Source: JACQBY01 sp041486115 (GTDB taxonomy: Bacteria > Nitrospirota > Nitrospiria > JACQBW01). Taken from it: a DNA stretch of 22,457 nt. The notes beneath the pieces are model-generated. The model was not told where the DNA came from. It saw only the letters and a list, made by a program, of their open reading frames with translations, and ran no database searches. Positions 1 through 7,361 of this stretch are shown here, in pieces. Each line of letters begins with the position of its first letter. The stretch's first letter is position 1. The translations under genes and the position numbers were made by a program. The stretch is taken from assembly GCA_041486115.1 (NCBI GenBank), contig JBGPKT010000030.1, positions 1 to 22,457 of the forward strand, given 5' to 3'.

Positions 1-413
1 GTCTCCCATAAAGGATAAAACCTCCGGTCATTTGGAAAAAAGGCCTGGCAAATCGGGTGAAACTTGAGCCCCTTGAGCTTTAGCTTTCTGACCGCCCGCT
101 CTGCCTCCTGAACGGCCAGCTTTCCCTTCCAGGGATCCACGCTTCCAAAACCGATAAAAATATCAGGATACTTCCCGACAATCCCCGATACATAATCATT
201 GGTTACCGCGGGAAGGCCCGTATGGGTCTCTGCGTCCCAAGCCAGAAGGACCGCCATCATATCCAACCTTTTATAGTAAGCCGCCATCTCTTCCACCGAT
301 ACCGGGGCGGTCTTCTGCTTGAAATATTTCATCGCATCGTCTAGAAAATGCCCTCCAGCATCGACAAGATATTCTTTGGTCCCCGGATGGACATGCATAT
401 CAATCGCGATCAC
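1..413 (-). CDS. Amidohydrolase-2 family metal-dependent hydrolase, N-terminal part (gene runs off left edge)
   Basis: This is the first 137 codons of a leftward gene whose 3' end lies outside the window. The translation begins VIAIDMHVHPGTKEYLVDAG. It carries a His-x-His metal-binding pair (H7, H9) at the end of the first predicted beta strand, as in the amidohydrolase-2 (PF04909) TIM barrel. Further on, the sequence reads KGLKFHP followed by FFPND, the strand-plus-histidine motif of the same family. These enzymes hydrolyse or decarboxylate small carbonyl substrates in the cytoplasm; the substrate cannot be told from this piece. The GTG start at 413 is chosen because AAAGGGGAA lies just upstream and no ATG fits better. 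The gene is divergent from the J-domain gene and has a good promoter in the gap. Confidence 0.85.
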   Translation of the reverse strand, partial: MIAIDMHVHPGTKEYLVDAGGHFLDDAMKYFKQKTAPVSVEEMAAYYKRLDMMAVLLAWDAETHTGLPAVTNDYVSGIVGKYPDIFIGFGSVDPWKGKLAVQEAERAVRKLKLKGLKFHPICQAFFPNDRRFYPLWE

Positions 414-444
414 GTTTTCCCCTTTTTTTGCTTTTTTATTCTTT

Positions 445-473
445 TTGATTTATGATGACCCAAAGAGTATATT
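445..473 (+). promoter_or_regulatory. Sigma70-type promoter for the J-domain/hemerythrin operon
   Basis: TTGATT (445-450) and TATATT (468-473) are 17 bases apart. Transcription would begin near 480, about 58 bases before the first start codon. Its -10 hexamer shares four bases with the -10 of the leftward promoter. Confidence 0.5.
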
Positions 474-494
474 ACCCTGGCTTTTGAATTTCAA
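466..494 (-). promoter_or_regulatory. Sigma70-type promoter for the amidohydrolase gene
   Basis: On the minus strand TTGAAA (494-489) and TATACT (471-466) are separated by 17 bases, close to the sigma70 consensus. Transcription would start near 459 and give a leader of about 45 bases before the GTG start. The -10 element overlaps that of the rightward promoter. Confidence 0.5.
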
Positions 495-537
495 TGGCTG
501 ATTTATTCATTCCTTTTAATGATTAAGATAGTTAATA

Positions 538-1113
538 ATGATGAACCCTTCCAAAAAACATAAGGAGGAGATTCTGAAAATTCTCGGAAGTCTCAAAGAA
601 AACATTCAGGAAACCCTGGATTTTGCCCTGGACAACATCAACTCCATCCAGATGGACTCCTATTTTGCCGCTGAAGAGAACCTGGAGCGTATCGCTTCTG
701 GAGTGAACAGGCTTGAAATAGAATTAGAGGGGAACTTTAACCGCGACGGCCTCAAACAGCTTGAAACACGCCTTCTTTTTCTCGAAGACCGGTTTGAAGA
801 ACTCGATGCCGACCTCCGGCAAAAGCCTGTCCGGCGAAGGAGACCCCGGATCAGCCTCTTTGATTTTTTCCGGTTTACACAGGGGGAACAATCGGCGGGA
901 GTCCCTTCCGGAGAATTCAAGTCTCACCTGGAAGCCTTTGCGGCATTTAATCTTAAACCGGACGCCCCTCTAAAAACCGTTACAGAGATGTTCAGGAAAA
1001 TGGCGAAAGAGCTCCATCCCGATTCCAGAGGGGGCGATAGAAGCCAGGAACCCAAACTGAGGAAGCTCATCGCCGCATATCAGTTTATTAAAGAACATTG
1101 CCTTTCAAAATAA
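538..1113 (+). CDS. Protein with C-terminal J-domain (DnaJ-like) and helical N-terminal region
   Basis: The 191-residue cytoplasmic protein has three parts. Residues 5-95 are strongly helical and charged, with coiled-coil character. A basic, proline-containing linker with an RRRRPR run lies around residues 99-104. Residues 133-189 form a J-domain-like fold with the diagnostic HPD tripeptide at 160-162, inside FRKMAKELHPDSRGGD, followed by a helix III ending in AAYQFIKEH. J-domains stimulate the ATPase of DnaK-type Hsp70 chaperones; there is no zinc centre or G/F region, so this is a class III (specialised) J-protein. ATG codons lie at 538 and 541 and no clear ribosome binding site is visible, so the exact start is uncertain by one codon. 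The hemerythrin gene follows after 9 bases, which suggests one transcript. Client and partner are unknown. Confidence 0.85.
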   Translation: MMNPSKKHKEEILKILGSLKENIQETLDFALDNINSIQMDSYFAAEENLERIASGVNRLEIELEGNFNRDGLKQLETRLLFLEDRFEELDADLRQKPVRRRRPRISLFDFFRFTQGEQSAGVPSGEFKSHLEAFAAFNLKPDAPLKTVTEMFRKMAKELHPDSRGGDRSQEPKLRKLIAAYQFIKEHCLSK

Positions 1114-1122
1114 GGAACTCCC

Positions 1123-1590
1123 ATGGACCTGTTGAAACTCTTGGAAGAAGACCATAAAAGAATCATTCAAAAAATTAACCGGCTCCCCGGTTCCCTCTTA
1201 AAGGCCAGACAAAACCTGGACGCCCTTCTAAACCTTTCGGAAGACCTTGAAAAAGAACTCAGCCGGCATGAGAAAATTGAAGATCTTGTTTTTTTTCCTG
1301 CCCTGCGGGGAAAAGTTTCAGAACAGTCGCTTCAGTCGCTGATTGATGAGCATGTTGAATCCAAAAAGATCCGTGACCTTTTTATGACGGCCATTGCCGA
1401 AATAAAAAGTCTGGGCGACCATTCTCCCCCCGAAAAAATCAAAGAAATGAGCGGCCATGGCTACAAATTAATGCGGATCCTCTCGACCCATTTTACCCGG
1501 GAGGATCAGCTTTTATTTCCAATTGCTAAATCGATACTGACAAAAGATCAATCCGAGGATTTGTGGAAACAAACACTGGCTTACCTGTAA
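1123..1590 (+). CDS. Hemerythrin HHE-domain protein
   Basis: The 155-residue protein is a single four-helix HHE domain. The expected di-iron ligands are visible: H11 (EEDHKRI), H49 and E53 (RHEKIED), H77 (DEHVES), and H123 plus E127 or D128 (THFTRED). Proteins of this family bind O2, NO or sense iron and redox state; some act in repair of iron-sulfur centres. AAGGAA lies 6 bases before the ATG at 1123. The gene begins 9 bases after the J-domain gene and shares its promoter. It ends 25 bases before the stop of the convergent transglutaminase gene, and I see no terminator hairpin in that gap. There is no signal peptide or membrane segment, so it should be cytoplasmic. The family assignment is firm; the physiological role is not. 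Confidence 0.9.
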   Translation: MDLLKLLEEDHKRIIQKINRLPGSLLKARQNLDALLNLSEDLEKELSRHEKIEDLVFFPALRGKVSEQSLQSLIDEHVESKKIRDLFMTAIAEIKSLGDHSPPEKIKEMSGHGYKLMRILSTHFTREDQLLFPIAKSILTKDQSEDLWKQTLAYL

Positions 1591-1615
1591 AATCGAAATA
1601 AAAGAATCTCGCGAT

Positions 1616-3769
1616 CTATCGGAGAGTAGGCGAATACCGTTTAAGAATTTCTAAAACCTCCCCGACCTTAATTTGATCCTCGGCCGACATTTCCTCTCCT
1701 CCAAATCGGAGCCTGTAATACAGATCGGTGATCCATTTTGCCCCGTCATAGAAAGGAGGGCCGACCTGGCGGAGAAAATCGGAGGATTCTCTTAAGAATT
1801 CGAAGGGGGTTTGATGGGGATTCTTGTGGAGATGGTAGTGCTCGAGAATCTTCAGCAAACCGGCGTAAAGATCCATACAGGGATCCGTTTTCCGGAAATA
1901 TCCCTGAATCCGTTCCGGCAACCCCTTTGCCATAATCCGCAAAAAGATCAGAATCATTAAGAAACCAAAAAGAACCTCGCCGGTTTTTTTAAAACCGGAA
2001 AGGCCATCGATCAATGCATCCATTCTGGTTTTAAAGAGCTCTCCGGCGAGAATCCCTTTCTTCTGAACTTCATGGGCCATTTCGAGCTGGTCCTGGATCG
2101 AATAATGGATGAAATAACGGTCCCATTTCAATTTTACCGCATCCATCAACTGGTCAAGAGGAAGAAAGACTTCTTTCATTCGGGCCGAAAAAGAGGCCTC
2201 GGCAGAATTTACGGGTTCCGGAGGGGTCGGATCAAAGGTGAGCCAGCCGCTATGCGGGAAAAAAACCTCCACCCAGGCATGGGCATCGCTTTGCCGGACC
2301 TTGAAATAGCTTCCGTATGGATTCCATTCTTCCGGCGAATAGCCGGTCACCAGCCGTGAAGGGATTCCCAGACTCCGGAGCATTAAAACCATGGCGGTAG
2401 CAAAATGTTCGCAGTACCCCTTTCTCTGATAAAAGAGAAAATCTTCCATCGGGGAATGGTCTTTTGACGGGGCCACCGAAAGCGAATAGGCATAATTTCC
2501 TTTGAGAAACCCCTCAATCGCCTGAGCTTTTTCGTAGAGGGTATGAGCACTTTCCGTCGCTCTCTCTGCCAGCCGGATCACCCGCTCCTTATCGGAAAAA
2601 GAATAGTCCGTATAGGTTTGATTTCCCCGCTGACCGGGAAGCTGCGGAAGGGTCATCCCCTGATCCTCCGGAGAAAGTTCCGGGATTAAAGAAGAAATTT
2701 TATAGTTTATTTTAGATCCGAGCTTATATTGAAGCGCCAGGTTCCCCATTTCATCCATGAAGAAATTACGAAAAGGGGATTCCAGCCGGACCACCCGGCC
2801 TGGAGCAAAGAGGACCTGCGTATCCATCGGTTCAACGATATACTCCTGCGCCAGCGGATCAGGTTGTTGTTTGGACTTTGCCTTCCGCTTCAACAAGGGG
2901 TCGAGAATCTCCTCCCCCGAAGGAAGTTGCTTTTGATGATGAAGCGTATTTTTCCACGACATCCCGTCATAAATATTAAAAGACGTCCCCCGGATATACA
3001 TTTTCGGAGGAGGAGCAGATAGAAAAACCCGCATCACTACAGTCGGATCGAGTTTCACCGGAGCCATGCTCCCGAAGTCGACTTTTTCGGAGAAACCGCT
3101 GGTTCTGACTTCTCCCCCTTCTCCTTTTTTTAAAAACCCGCCGCCGGCTCGCGGAATTATAAAAAAAATCAGGATCGTCACAATAAAAGAGAAAATCCCC
3201 ACCCCCAGCGTCGTCAAAAAAAAGGGGAGGGTTATCACCTCTTCAGATTCAAAAGTGTCCGGAAAAGGACTTCCTTCCAGGACCCCGTAAAAACGGTTTC
3301 TCTCCTCGATTTCAGCCTTCATCTGGTAAAGAATCATTCCCCAGGTTGCCACCATTAAATAAAAAAGAAGAAAAAAAGCAAAGGAGACTTGAAAACTGAG
3401 AGCAGAGGCGGCCAGAATCTGAAGAAAACTGACCAGAAACAACTGAATAAAATCCCTGGACCGATTCAGGGTAAATAACTTAATCAGCAGGAGGAGGTTT
3501 AAAAAATAGGCGCTGGCGATCAGGAGGCTCTTCGACCATAAGGTCCAATCCAGCAAAAAAAAGAGGAAGCTCCCTAGAATAATCAAATTGACAACGGCTT
3601 TCGGGACCTCAAACTTCCGGTTTTTTAAATTGAAGATAAAGCTTGCGGAGATCATGCCCACGACAAAAAGCGAAAATAATAGGGGAAGCTCATGCGTGAG
3701 GGTCAACGACTGAAAACTGGCAAAAGCCATGAGATGAACAGAGAGTAAAAAAGAGGTCTTGAACTTCAT
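1616..3769 (-). CDS. Transglutaminase-like membrane protein (TgpA type: DUF3488 + transglutaminase core + DUF4129)
   Basis: The 717-residue protein begins with several hydrophobic helices (about residues 5-200). An extracytoplasmic region follows, with a transglutaminase-like cysteine protease fold. The catalytic triad is visible as C453 (KGYCEHFA), H497 (DAHAWVE) and D513 (TFDPTPP). A further membrane helix lies near residue 600, and a C-terminal DUF4129-like helical domain ends the protein (LLKILEHYHLHKNPHQTPFEFL). This is the architecture of TgpA, whose Pseudomonas homologue is essential, though the substrate is not established. The ATG at 3769 overlaps the stop of the DUF58 gene as ATGA, implying translational coupling; a TTG at 3781 would add four residues but has no ribosome binding site. 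It is the last gene of the moxR-DUF58-transglutaminase set. Confidence 0.93.
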   Translation of the reverse strand: MKFKTSFLLSVHLMAFASFQSLTLTHELPLLFSLFVVGMISASFIFNLKNRKFEVPKAVVNLIILGSFLFFLLDWTLWSKSLLIASAYFLNLLLLIKLFTLNRSRDFIQLFLVSFLQILAASALSFQVSFAFFLLFYLMVATWGMILYQMKAEIEERNRFYGVLEGSPFPDTFESEEVITLPFFLTTLGVGIFSFIVTILIFFIIPRAGGGFLKKGEGGEVRTSGFSEKVDFGSMAPVKLDPTVVMRVFLSAPPPKMYIRGTSFNIYDGMSWKNTLHHQKQLPSGEEILDPLLKRKAKSKQQPDPLAQEYIVEPMDTQVLFAPGRVVRLESPFRNFFMDEMGNLALQYKLGSKINYKISSLIPELSPEDQGMTLPQLPGQRGNQTYTDYSFSDKERVIRLAERATESAHTLYEKAQAIEGFLKGNYAYSLSVAPSKDHSPMEDFLFYQRKGYCEHFATAMVLMLRSLGIPSRLVTGYSPEEWNPYGSYFKVRQSDAHAWVEVFFPHSGWLTFDPTPPEPVNSAEASFSARMKEVFLPLDQLMDAVKLKWDRYFIHYSIQDQLEMAHEVQKKGILAGELFKTRMDALIDGLSGFKKTGEVLFGFLMILIFLRIMAKGLPERIQGYFRKTDPCMDLYAGLLKILEHYHLHKNPHQTPFEFLRESSDFLRQVGPPFYDGAKWITDLYYRLRFGGEEMSAEDQIKVGEVLEILKRYSPTLR

Positions 3770-4863
3770 GCCAGATTCCAATAAGGGAGCCGGTCGATAT
3801 CGTCAGGCCGGAAAACTTTTGAATATCTCCCCGTTTGAACGGGGTAAAAAGGGGAAATCAGTATGGCCGGAGCAGAAAGGTCCTCTCCTCTTCTCTCCGG
3901 CTTTTCTTTATCGTAACAGACATCGAGAGTTGCCAGAATAGTCAGAATCTCTTTTAACTGAGGCACACCTGTCCCGGCAGGGAGAAACGTCTCGCCTGTA
4001 AAAAAGGAGACCTCATACCCCTCTTCGACATAATACCGACAATAAGAGGCGGCTAGTTCAATCCCTTTTTCAAACCGATCAAAAGATCCTTTTGAAGGAA
4101 GCTCTAACACCCTGTTTGAAATCCCCACCATCACTCTTTTTTCATCCTCCTCTTCGTATTCACGGACCATCAGCTTATTTTTGCGGGCTGAGGTTTTCCA
4201 GTGAATCGCCCTGGCATCATCCCCGGAGATATAGGGGCGAAACTGGTATAACGAATTCCCCTGCCCCTTTTTTGGAGTTTCGGACGATCCGGTTAAAGCC
4301 CTCTTTTTTCCCGGAGGGGAGACCCTGAACGTCCTCGGAAAAACGAGAAATCCGGGTTCTTCCGTCTCCGCTTCAGTCCGGGTTTTAAGAAAAACCCCGA
4401 ACGGAAAACGGGTCGAAAAAGAGACCCCCTTCGGACGATAAACTCCCCGCCTGTGGAACAAAACAGGATATGAGCGCTCCTGAAGCGCCGAAGGAGGGAG
4501 TTTAAAAAAATACTTATCGAGAACCGGTCCTCCGGAACAGGCTTCCAGCGAATCGACAACATGAAGAGAAAAAGAAGGAATCACTTTTTTGTCATTAAAG
4601 ACAATGAGTTTGATAGAGACCGGCTCTCCGGCATAAATCAGGGGAGGCGCAAGCCTCCTGTAACGAAGGTGGTTAAGGCAGGTTTCGGACAATATTCCGG
4701 AAACCAGCATCAGGCTCAACATCATCGCAAGGATCAGATAGAGAAGATTGTTCCCGGTATTGATCGCGGCGGTGCCAATCAATACCATTAAAATAATAAA
4801 ACGGGTTCCCATAGAGGTAAAAGCAAGGGACCTTGATTTATAGGAAAGTCTTATCGGTTTCAT
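3766..4863 (-). CDS. DUF58 domain protein (vWA-like, MoxR-associated)
   Basis: The 365-residue protein has two hydrophobic helices near residues 18-60. A soluble part with an immunoglobulin-like stretch follows, then the DUF58 signature at about residue 210: YISGDDARAIHWKTSAR, followed by LMVREYEEE. DUF58 proteins are von Willebrand A-like adaptors encoded next to MoxR AAA+ ATPases and thought to work with them in assembly or maturation of envelope or metal-cofactor complexes. The gene starts 10 bases after the moxR stop and ends in an ATGA overlap with the transglutaminase gene, so all three are almost certainly cotranscribed. The ribosome binding site is weak, which fits coupling to moxR translation. 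Confidence 0.92.
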   Translation of the reverse strand: MKPIRLSYKSRSLAFTSMGTRFIILMVLIGTAAINTGNNLLYLILAMMLSLMLVSGILSETCLNHLRYRRLAPPLIYAGEPVSIKLIVFNDKKVIPSFSLHVVDSLEACSGGPVLDKYFFKLPPSALQERSYPVLFHRRGVYRPKGVSFSTRFPFGVFLKTRTEAETEEPGFLVFPRTFRVSPPGKKRALTGSSETPKKGQGNSLYQFRPYISGDDARAIHWKTSARKNKLMVREYEEEDEKRVMVGISNRVLELPSKGSFDRFEKGIELAASYCRYYVEEGYEVSFFTGETFLPAGTGVPQLKEILTILATLDVCYDKEKPERRGEDLSAPAILISPFYPVQTGRYSKVFRPDDIDRLPYWNLA

Positions 4864-4873
4864 GGTAAACCGG

Positions 4874-5809
4874 TTATAATGGAACCGGTATCCGATCCAA
4901 AAGGCTTATCATCGGATGGTCTTCCGCGCCTTTTCCTCTGAGAGAAGCTTCCGGGTTTAAAATGACCCGATGGATAAACACCAGCGGAACCAGGCGCTTC
5001 ACATCATCGGGTATTCCATAGGCCCGCCCTTCCAGGAAAGCCAGAGCCTGGACCGCGCGATAGAGGTAGGTGGTCCCTCGCGTACTGACACCCAGCTCAA
5101 AATGGCCGGAAGAACGGGTCTCATCGACAATGGCGAGTATATAATCGACCAGAAGATCCGACATCTTGACCTGCAGAACGTTCTGTTGAAGATCGAGAAC
5201 ATCTTGACGGGTTAAAACCGGTTCAAGACGGTCGATTGCATGAGAAAATGCCTGAGACAAGAGGATGATCTTTTCGTCTTTCAATGAAGGATAGCCCATT
5301 TTCAGGCTCATCATAAACCGATCGAGTTGAGATTCCGGCAAAGGATAGGTCCCCTGGTATTCAACCGGATTTTGAGTGGCTATTACCATAAATGGCTTTG
5401 GGAGCGTAAAAGTCTTATTTTCAATCGACACTCTCGCTTCGCTCATCGACTCGAGCAGACAGCTCTGAGTCTTCGGCGTCGTCCGGTTAATCTCATCAGC
5501 GAGGATAATATTTGAAAAAATGGGGCCGGGAGTAAATTCAAACTGCTGTTTGGCCAGATTATAAATCGACACGCCCAGAATATCCGAAGGGAGAAGATCG
5601 CTGGTAAACTGGATCCGCTTAAAAGAGCAGTCAATCGAACGGGCAAGAGCCTGCGCCAGGGTCGTTTTACCCACTCCAGGAACATCCTCGATGAGAAGAT
5701 GGCCTTTTGCCAAAAGGCAGACAATAGCCATTTTAACAACCTCTTCTTTTCCGGTAATGATTTTTTCAATATTCGATTTTAATAAACTCACTCTTTTATC
5801 TAAACTCAT
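4874..5809 (-). CDS. MoxR family AAA+ ATPase
   Basis: The 311-residue protein is a MoxR-type AAA+ ATPase. Walker A is at residues 45-50 (GVGKTT), Walker B at 103-106 (LADE, continuing INRTTPKTQ), and the sensor-1 region reads VIATQNPVEYQGTYPLPESQ followed by LDRF. MoxR ATPases act as chaperone-like remodelling factors in the cytoplasm and are typically paired with vWA/DUF58 proteins, as here. The start at 5809 is chosen because AGGGAAG lies about 8 bases upstream; a TTG at 5845 would add 12 residues but would place that Shine-Dalgarno inside the coding region. It heads the leftward three-gene set and is divergent from coaE. Confidence 0.95.
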   Translation of the reverse strand: MSLDKRVSLLKSNIEKIITGKEEVVKMAIVCLLAKGHLLIEDVPGVGKTTLAQALARSIDCSFKRIQFTSDLLPSDILGVSIYNLAKQQFEFTPGPIFSNIILADEINRTTPKTQSCLLESMSEARVSIENKTFTLPKPFMVIATQNPVEYQGTYPLPESQLDRFMMSLKMGYPSLKDEKIILLSQAFSHAIDRLEPVLTRQDVLDLQQNVLQVKMSDLLVDYILAIVDETRSSGHFELGVSTRGTTYLYRAVQALAFLEGRAYGIPDDVKRLVPLVFIHRVILNPEASLRGKGAEDHPMISLLDRIPVPL

Positions 5810-5999
5810 AATGTCGCTTCCCTGTGGGTATTCTTCACGATACAATCATAAAGAAAGTTCGACTAACAGCGAACAGCCATCATAAATACTTGAAATTTAT
5901 AATAAATTTGTATATTTTGTTTTGGCAGCTTCAATTAAGTGTATCAGAGGGTCCGAAAACCGTCAATTTCGCCAGAGCGCCATCCTTGGGTTATTTGAA

Positions 6000-6620
6000 A
6001 TGGTCAAAATAGGATTAACCGGCGGAATCGCCTCAGGAAAAAGCACCATCGCCAAATTATTTAAAAAACTGGGGGCCGAAGTGATTGACGCAGACAAAAT
6101 CGCGCACAACACGATTGCTCCGGGCACCCCTGCCTATAAAAAAATTGTCAAAATATTCGGATCCCGGATCTTAAACGAAAAAGGTGAAATAAACCGGATC
6201 GCTCTCGGGAAAACTGTTTTTTCTGATCCCGAAAAATTAAAAAAACTCAATGCCATTGTCCATCCCGAAGTTTTTAAAGAAAAGAAAAGGGAAGAAAAAA
6301 GGATCAGAGAGAAAAAACCTCATGCCGTCATTATATTCGACATCCCCTTATTGTTTGAAACCGGCTCTTATTTAAAAATGGACAAGGTTGTTCTGGTATA
6401 TACCAGAAGAGAAGCTCAGATTAAAAGGCTCATGACGAGGAACCATCTTACCCGGGAAGAAAGTTTAAAAAGAATCCGGGCCCAGATGCCTTACTACCAA
6501 AAGAAAAAGCTTGCCGATTATATCGTCAGTGGAGAAGATGCCGGATCAAGTACAGAAAAAAGGATTAAGCAAATTTATCAAAAAATTAAAAATGAACTCT
6601 TAACATCCCGGGTTTTCTGA
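6000..6620 (+). CDS. coaE: Dephospho-CoA kinase
   Basis: The 206-residue protein phosphorylates the 3' hydroxyl of dephospho-CoA, the last step of coenzyme A synthesis. It begins MVKIGLTGGIASGKST, with the P-loop at residues 8-16. DADKIAH and the FDIPLLFETG motif of the CoA-binding region follow. Length is typical for the family. An upstream TTG at 5922 in the same frame would add 26 residues with no homology to the family, so ATG 6000 is preferred even though the ribosome binding site is poor. The AT-rich gap upstream contains a perfect TATAAT at 5898-5903, but no convincing -35. The last 21 bases overlap the 3' end of the convergent GGDEF gene. Confidence 0.95.
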   Translation: MVKIGLTGGIASGKSTIAKLFKKLGAEVIDADKIAHNTIAPGTPAYKKIVKIFGSRILNEKGEINRIALGKTVFSDPEKLKKLNAIVHPEVFKEKKREEKRIREKKPHAVIIFDIPLLFETGSYLKMDKVVLVYTRREAQIKRLMTRNHLTREESLKRIRAQMPYYQKKKLADYIVSGEDAGSSTEKRIKQIYQKIKNELLTSRVF

Positions 6621-7193
6621 TATAAGCCCCTTGCACCCGTTTCGGCCTTCTCCCTTGGCCTGATAAAGGGCCCGGTCAGCACGTTCCAGCAGGGTTTGTG
6701 TCGTATCTCCTGAAGAATAAATTGTAACTCCTATGCTAACCGTCTGGTTCAGAGTCCCTTTTTCCAGGGAGATGGGACTCTCCTGAAAATCGGACACAAA
6801 CCTGTTGGCGACAATCATGGCTCCCTCTAGCTCTGTATGGGGGAGAATGGCAATAAACTCATCTCCTCCATAACGGCCCAGATAGTCCTCCGCCCGAAGA
6901 GACCGCTTCATTTTTTGCACCGATTGTTTTAAAACAATATCGCCGCTCAAATGGCCGAAAGTATCATTGACTTTTTTGAAATGATCCAGATCGATCAGGA
7001 GAAGAGATAAGGGATATTTGTGACGAAATACCCTCCGGATTTCGTTTGCGAGGGACGCCAGAATCGCCTTGCGATTCATCACCTTTGTCAAGTCATCCAA
7101 ATTGATCATTTCTATCAGATTCTGGAGCTGGCATTTTTCTTTGCATACTTTGCCAACTTGACCTGTCTCTGCCACTTCTTTTTGATTTTTCAA
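6600..7193 (-). CDS. Stand-alone GGDEF diguanylate cyclase
   Basis: The 197-residue protein consists of a 30-residue N-terminal extension and one GGDEF domain. The active-site motif RYGGDEF (GGDEF at 109-113) and the metal-binding LIDLDHFKKVND are intact, so it should make cyclic di-GMP from two GTP. An inhibitory I-site RxxD (RAED, 100-103) sits five residues before GGDEF, suggesting product feedback inhibition. No sensor or membrane segment is present; the extension has a CKEKC pair (17-21) that could bind metal or respond to redox, which is speculation. The TTG start at 7193 is supported by AAGGGG six bases upstream. The gene is divergent from galU and overlaps the end of coaE by 21 bases. 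Confidence 0.92.
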   Translation of the reverse strand: MKNQKEVAETGQVGKVCKEKCQLQNLIEMINLDDLTKVMNRKAILASLANEIRRVFRHKYPLSLLLIDLDHFKKVNDTFGHLSGDIVLKQSVQKMKRSLRAEDYLGRYGGDEFIAILPHTELEGAMIVANRFVSDFQESPISLEKGTLNQTVSIGVTIYSSGDTTQTLLERADRALYQAKGEGRNGCKGLISENPGC

Positions 7194-7325
7194 CGCTAAC
7201 CCCTTAAAGTAACGTTAATGTTAATTTATTATTTCACTTCCTGCCATGTTTAAAAAGTTATCCGATGAGTTAAAATCTGTCAAGTCACCATAAAGCTTCC
7301 AATAAGCGGACCCGGGGGAAGAAAG

Positions 7326-7355
7326 TTGACTTACACCTGAACACTCCTATATATT
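7326..7355 (+). promoter_or_regulatory. Promoter for galU with -10 adjacent to the start codon
   Basis: TTGACT (7326-7331) is followed after 16 bases by TATATA (7348-7353), or after 18 bases by TATATT (7350-7355). Transcription would start at about 7360-7362, at or just before the galU ATG at 7362, predicting a leaderless message. Confidence 0.5.
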
Positions 7356-7361
7356 TAACCC

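Noticed and set aside
319..501. 60-residue plus-strand open frame
   Set aside because: It lies antisense to the amidohydrolase start and runs through the promoter region; no ribosome binding site and no recognisable protein features.
5810..5845. Longer moxR from a TTG start
   Set aside because: The AGGGAAG ribosome binding site for the internal ATG at 5809 lies in this extension and the extra 12 residues do not resemble MoxR proteins.
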